A stretch of 64,000 nt of DNA from Candidatus Saganbacteria bacterium (GTDB taxonomy: Bacteria; Margulisbacteria; WOR-1; XYC2-FULL-46-14; WPAF01). Each line of letters starts with the position of its first letter. Positions within the stretch are counted from its first letter, which is position 1. The DNA lies in contig JACRPM010000014.1 of assembly GCA_016223205.1 (NCBI GenBank), forward strand, positions 62,001-126,000. The letters run 5' to 3'. Position numbers and translations under genes: made by a program. The notes beneath the pieces were generated by a model. It worked only from the letters and a program-made list of their open reading frames with translations. It did no database searches and was not told where the DNA came from. Of this stretch, positions 61,884 to 64,000 are shown in pieces.

Positions 61884-61889
61884 CAAACC

Positions 61890-62360
61890 ATGCTTCTCCT
61901 GATATTTTTCACGCTTTTCAGCATTATTCTCTCGCTGACGGTGGATGCTCGCAAGACCCTGGTCGGCTTTAAGCGGGGCATGGGAATGTTCTTTAACCTG
62001 CTGCCCGTATTATTGGTCATTTTGATCATTGTCAGCGCCCTGCTTTATTTTATTCCCCAAAATACGATCGTTCAGTTTCTGGGGGCGCGCAGCGGAATTT
62101 TGGGGGTTTTGATCGCCGCCCTGGTGGGCGCGATCGCCTTGATCCCTCCCTTCATTGCCTTCCCGCTGGCCAATATACTGCTGGCAAAGGGCGTGGGCTA
62201 CGGAGTGGTGGCGGTTTTCATTACCACCTTGATCATGGTGGGCTTTGTCACCCTGCCGATCGAGATCCGCTATTTCGGGAAAAAAGCGGCGTTCTGGCGG
62301 AACCTTTTGAGCTTTTTGGCCGCGCTAATTATCGGGACCCTGGTGGGAGCGTTCATGTGA
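61890..62360 (+). CDS. Permease subunit, first half (YraQ/ArsP-like)
   Basis: A 156-residue membrane protein with about four hydrophobic helices. VGFKRGMGMFFNLLPVLLVIL near 25, GARSGILGVLIAALVGAIALIPPFIAFPLA near 64 and a Pro-rich loop suggest the YraQ/ArsP (DUF318) permease half. The second half is encoded by the next gene, overlapping by four bases (GTGA). In most relatives the two halves form one chain. The substrate is unknown; arsenic-compound or metal transport is only inferred. Confidence 0.7.
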   Translation: MLLLIFFTLFSIILSLTVDARKTLVGFKRGMGMFFNLLPVLLVILIIVSALLYFIPQNTIVQFLGARSGILGVLIAALVGAIALIPPFIAFPLANILLAKGVGYGVVAVFITTLIMVGFVTLPIEIRYFGKKAAFWRNLLSFLAALIIGTLVGAFM

Positions 62361-62881
62361 ATTATAGGAAACTGGCCAAGGATTATTTATGGGCGGCGTT
62401 GTTCTTGCTTTTTTCGATCGGTTCGGCTTTCCTTGGATTTAAACCGGGGATCGCTATCTTTCGGAACTTCAATGTGTTTATCATTGAAGTGCTCACTTTT
62501 CTTCCCCTGATGTTCCTGCTGGTGGGGCTGTTTGACGTATGGGTGCCGAAAGAGAGCATTGAGAAACATATCGGGCGCCAATCCGGACTGGTCGGCTCGC
62601 TCTGGGTGATCTTGCTGGCCATGCTGCAGGCCGGACCGTTATATGCTGCTTTTCCGGTGGCCTACATCTTGTCCAAGAAAGGCGCCAGCGTCCGCAATAT
62701 CTTTGTTTATCTGGGGGCCTTCAGTTGTTTGAAGCTTCCCCTGCTTACCTTCGAGATCGGCTTCCTGGGGTTCAAATTCACTTTACTGCGTTCGCTTTTT
62801 ACCCTGCCGCTTTTCATAGTGATCGGGGTGCTGATGGAAAAGATCTTGGGGAAGGATTACCGGGTGAGGGAGGGAAAGTAG
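62357..62881 (+). CDS. Permease subunit, second half
   Basis: A 174-residue membrane protein with about four hydrophobic helices. Segments FIIEVLTFLPLMFLLVGLFDVW and GSLWVILLAMLQAGPLYAAFPVAYILSKKGAS resemble the second repeat of YraQ/ArsP-type permeases, and the motif GPLYAAFP corresponds to the Pro loop of the first half (IPPFIAFPLA). The start is GTG 62357, overlapping the previous stop. The stop overlaps the thioredoxin gene start by one base. Confidence 0.7.
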   Translation: MNYRKLAKDYLWAALFLLFSIGSAFLGFKPGIAIFRNFNVFIIEVLTFLPLMFLLVGLFDVWVPKESIEKHIGRQSGLVGSLWVILLAMLQAGPLYAAFPVAYILSKKGASVRNIFVYLGAFSCLKLPLLTFEIGFLGFKFTLLRSLFTLPLFIVIGVLMEKILGKDYRVREGK

Positions 62882-63372
62882 TGCGGCCTTACTTTGCTGC
62901 CATCGTTATCCTTTTGCTTCTGGCTTCTTCCGGATGGGGGATGGGGAGCCGGCCGCCGGTGGACGATTTTGTCCTGCCGAACCTTGACGGCAAGCAGGTT
63001 ATGCTTTCCGACCACCGGGGGAAAGTGGTCCTACTTAATTTCTGGGCCAGCTGGTGCCCTCCCTGCCGCGAAGAAATGCCTTCCCTGCAGAAACTTTATG
63101 TCAAGCTAAAAGGCAGGCAATTCGAACTGCTTACGGTTTCTGTTGAGGATGAGGATCCGGTGGTCATCAGGGCGTTTTTGAAGAAGAATGGTTATACTTT
63201 CAAGGTACTGCATGATCGAAATGGGGAAGTCGCCTCGCGCTATCAGATCTACGCCATTCCCACCACTTTTCTGCTGGATAAAAACGGCCGGATCGTTGAG
63301 CGGACCGTCGGCTCCAGGGACTGGTCGGAGCCGGCGATCGTCAATAAGATCAGAATATTATTGAAAAACTAA
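62881..63372 (+). CDS. TlpA/ResA-like thioredoxin
   Basis: A 163-residue exported thioredoxin-fold protein. A signal peptide (AAIVILLLLASSGWG) precedes VLPNLDGKQVMLSDHRGK, then FWASWCPPCREEMPSL with the redox pair C-P-P-C, and YAIPTTFLLDKNGRIV with the cis-Pro. This is the TlpA/ResA/AhpC-TSA subfamily, which reduces periplasmic thiols. The start is GTG 62881 behind GGGAGG. The gene is cotranscribed with the split permease (one-base overlap). Confidence 0.93.
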   Translation: MRPYFAAIVILLLLASSGWGMGSRPPVDDFVLPNLDGKQVMLSDHRGKVVLLNFWASWCPPCREEMPSLQKLYVKLKGRQFELLTVSVEDEDPVVIRAFLKKNGYTFKVLHDRNGEVASRYQIYAIPTTFLLDKNGRIVERTVGSRDWSEPAIVNKIRILLKN

Positions 63373-63374
63373 CT

Positions 63375-63720
63375 TTGCCTAACCCCTCTCGACCTCCGGA
63401 CGCATTTTTCTCTTCTTTTCTTGGATCGCCAAGAAAAGAAGCAAAAGAATCTCGTGGGGGCTCCGCCCCCTACGCCCCCGAGGCGGGGACTCCGTCCCCT
63501 GCACCCCTGAGAGAATACAATAAGGAATGCGACACTAGAGCATCCTCAACCCCCTTGGTCCCCCTTCTCCTTAAAAGGAGAAGGGGGAAAGAAATAGAAG
63601 AAGCTATCAGGGAGCCAGGGGATGAGGATGATAAAGATGTGGAATGGCGATTTCGTATTACCTTGAGAGAGGGGAGGTCGGGCCCGTTTGCTCCCAAAGT
63701 GGGAAATTAAACTTTGCTTA
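63375..63720. repeat. Repeat-rich intergenic stretch with three hairpins
   Basis: No convincing gene occurs here. Hairpins are CTTTTCTTGG/CCAAGAAAAG (63415-63424 and 63429-63438), a GGGGG/CCCCC step near 63456-63470, and CCCCCTTCTCCTT/AAGGAGAAGGGGG (63560-63572 and 63575-63587), 13 bp perfect with a two-base loop. The last resembles the hairpins in the repeats at 25526 and 53093. The open frame across it (63375-63710) is repeat-driven. Confidence 0.75.
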
Positions 63721-63726
63721 AATAAT

Positions 63727-63756
63727 TTGCCTTAATTGTCTAAAATATCTTATAAT
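63727..63756 (+). promoter_or_regulatory. Promoter of the tRNA-Glu region
   Basis: TTGCCT at 63727-63732, an 18-base spacer and TATAAT at 63751-63756. The first tRNA-like start (63768) follows 11 bases after the -10, the distance expected of a tRNA promoter. Confidence 0.6.
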
Positions 63757-63767
63757 GATCAGGACAA

Positions 63768-63887
63768 GGCCTCATCGTCCTCCTGCGCTCTTCGAGCTAC
63801 GGAGGACAGGTCTAGAGGAAAAGTAATTCTTTGCTTCGGGTGGTTTGCCATCCGAAGCTGCGAAGAGCGAAGGATGGCCTCATCGTC
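63768..63887. repeat. 12-bp direct repeat of the tRNA-Glu 5' end around a palindromic insertion
   Basis: GGCCTCATCGTC occurs at 63768-63779 and again at 63876-63887, where it begins tRNA-Glu. Between lie about 96 bases with hairpin arms GTCCTCC/GGAGGAC (63777-63783, 63801-63807) and GCCATCC/GGATGGC (63847-63853, 63872-63878). The second copy is the functional tRNA start; the first is a leftover next to the promoter. Confidence 0.8.
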
Positions 63888-63950
63888 TAACGGATAGGAC
63901 GGTACCCTCTCAAGGTACAAATCGGGGTTCGATTCCCCGTGGGGCTACCA
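63876..63950 (+). tRNA. tRNA-Glu(CTC)
   Basis: Anticodon stem GTACC/GGTAC around loop CTCTCAA (anticodon CTC), T-stem CGGGG/CCCCG around TTCGATT, acceptor GGCCTCA/TGGGGCT with a G-U first pair, and encoded CCA at 63948-63950. It is preceded by a palindromic insertion that duplicates its first 12 bases. Confidence 0.93.
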
Positions 63951-63971
63951 ACTTTCGGGAGGTAAACAAAG

Positions 63972-64000
63972 ATGCGTAAAGGATCGCTGGTAATTTTACT
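63972..64000 (+). CDS. Start of a truncated gene
   Basis: ATG at 63972 follows GGGAGGT at 63957-63963 and runs open to the window edge (MRKGSLVIL). The basic start followed by hydrophobic residues fits a signal peptide or membrane helix. Nothing more can be said from nine residues. Confidence 0.4.

Noticed and set aside
63375..63710. 111-residue open frame
   Set aside because: It runs through three hairpin repeats with Pro/Arg/Gly-rich low-complexity sequence and has no ribosome-binding site; repeat-driven.

Overview
The window is a gene-dense bacterial segment, coding on both strands but mostly on +. No phage, transposase or CRISPR signal was seen. An outer membrane is indicated by a TolC-type outer-membrane factor, a complete CusCBA-type efflux set and two secreted beta-barrel-like proteins. 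A four-subunit ferredoxin-dependent 2-oxoacid oxidoreductase, FeoAB and many Fe-S proteins suggest an anaerobic or microaerophilic lifestyle. Very large unfamiliar proteins, leaderless promoters and short palindromes inside genes suggest an uncultivated lineage. Margulisbacteria/Saganbacteria or Omnitrophota-like bacteria are a guess by inference only.

Layout. 0-13 kb (accessory): a TIM-barrel-like protein, a secreted phosphoesterase, a 1041-aa helical-repeat protein ending in a low-molecular-weight phosphatase domain, an MNT/HEPN pair, a small metallopeptidase with a decayed second copy flanking an AAA ATPase, and a 1543-aa protein joining an M48-like peptidase to an ABC1/UbiB kinase domain. 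13-27 kb (housekeeping): PHP phosphoesterase, alr, dnaX, ybaB, recR, porCDAB, HU, an R3H ATPase, an AI-2E family transporter, nadB, uppP and an SGNH lipoprotein. 27.7-34.2 kb (iron and redox): fur, a Fur-box-led run of cupredoxin, two beta-barrels, a split FeoB, a Zn-ribbon protein and FeoA, then a ferritin-like protein and a second cupredoxin cluster. 34-38 kb: a PEP-synthase-like domain protein, tRNA-Gln beside a LAGLIDADG endonuclease gene, and an orphan histidine kinase.

38.2-50.3 kb is a sulfur amino-acid island of two runs, each opened by an Rrf2 regulator behind a consensus promoter. The first holds metY, cysK, metX and metW. The second holds an APS/PAPS reductase, a PiT-family permease, a JAMM peptidase, a tandem siroheme sulfite reductase, a ThiS-cysteine synthase fusion, TusA, threonine synthase, a MoaD/ThiS carrier ending Gly-Gly-Ala-Arg, and a MoeB/ThiF-type E1. 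Together they read as sulfate reduction feeding a protein-thiocarboxylate route to cysteine and/or homocysteine. It resembles the Mycobacterium CysO/CysM/Mec and Wolinella HcyS/HcyD/HcyF/MetY systems but has an unusual gene fusion. This is the most interesting system in the window.

50.3-60.5 kb handles metals: a Cys-rich secreted protein, CusCBA with a PII-like protein, an FTR1 permease, a Cys-rich small protein, an RseC-YHS fusion, a 3D-domain protein, a CbiM-like protein with a secreted-type extension, and a ZIP transporter. 60.5-64 kb has a DEAD-box helicase coupled to a 35-aa basic protein, a split YraQ/ArsP-like permease, a TlpA-like thioredoxin, a repeat-rich intergenic stretch, and tRNA-Glu whose 5' end is duplicated around a palindromic insertion.
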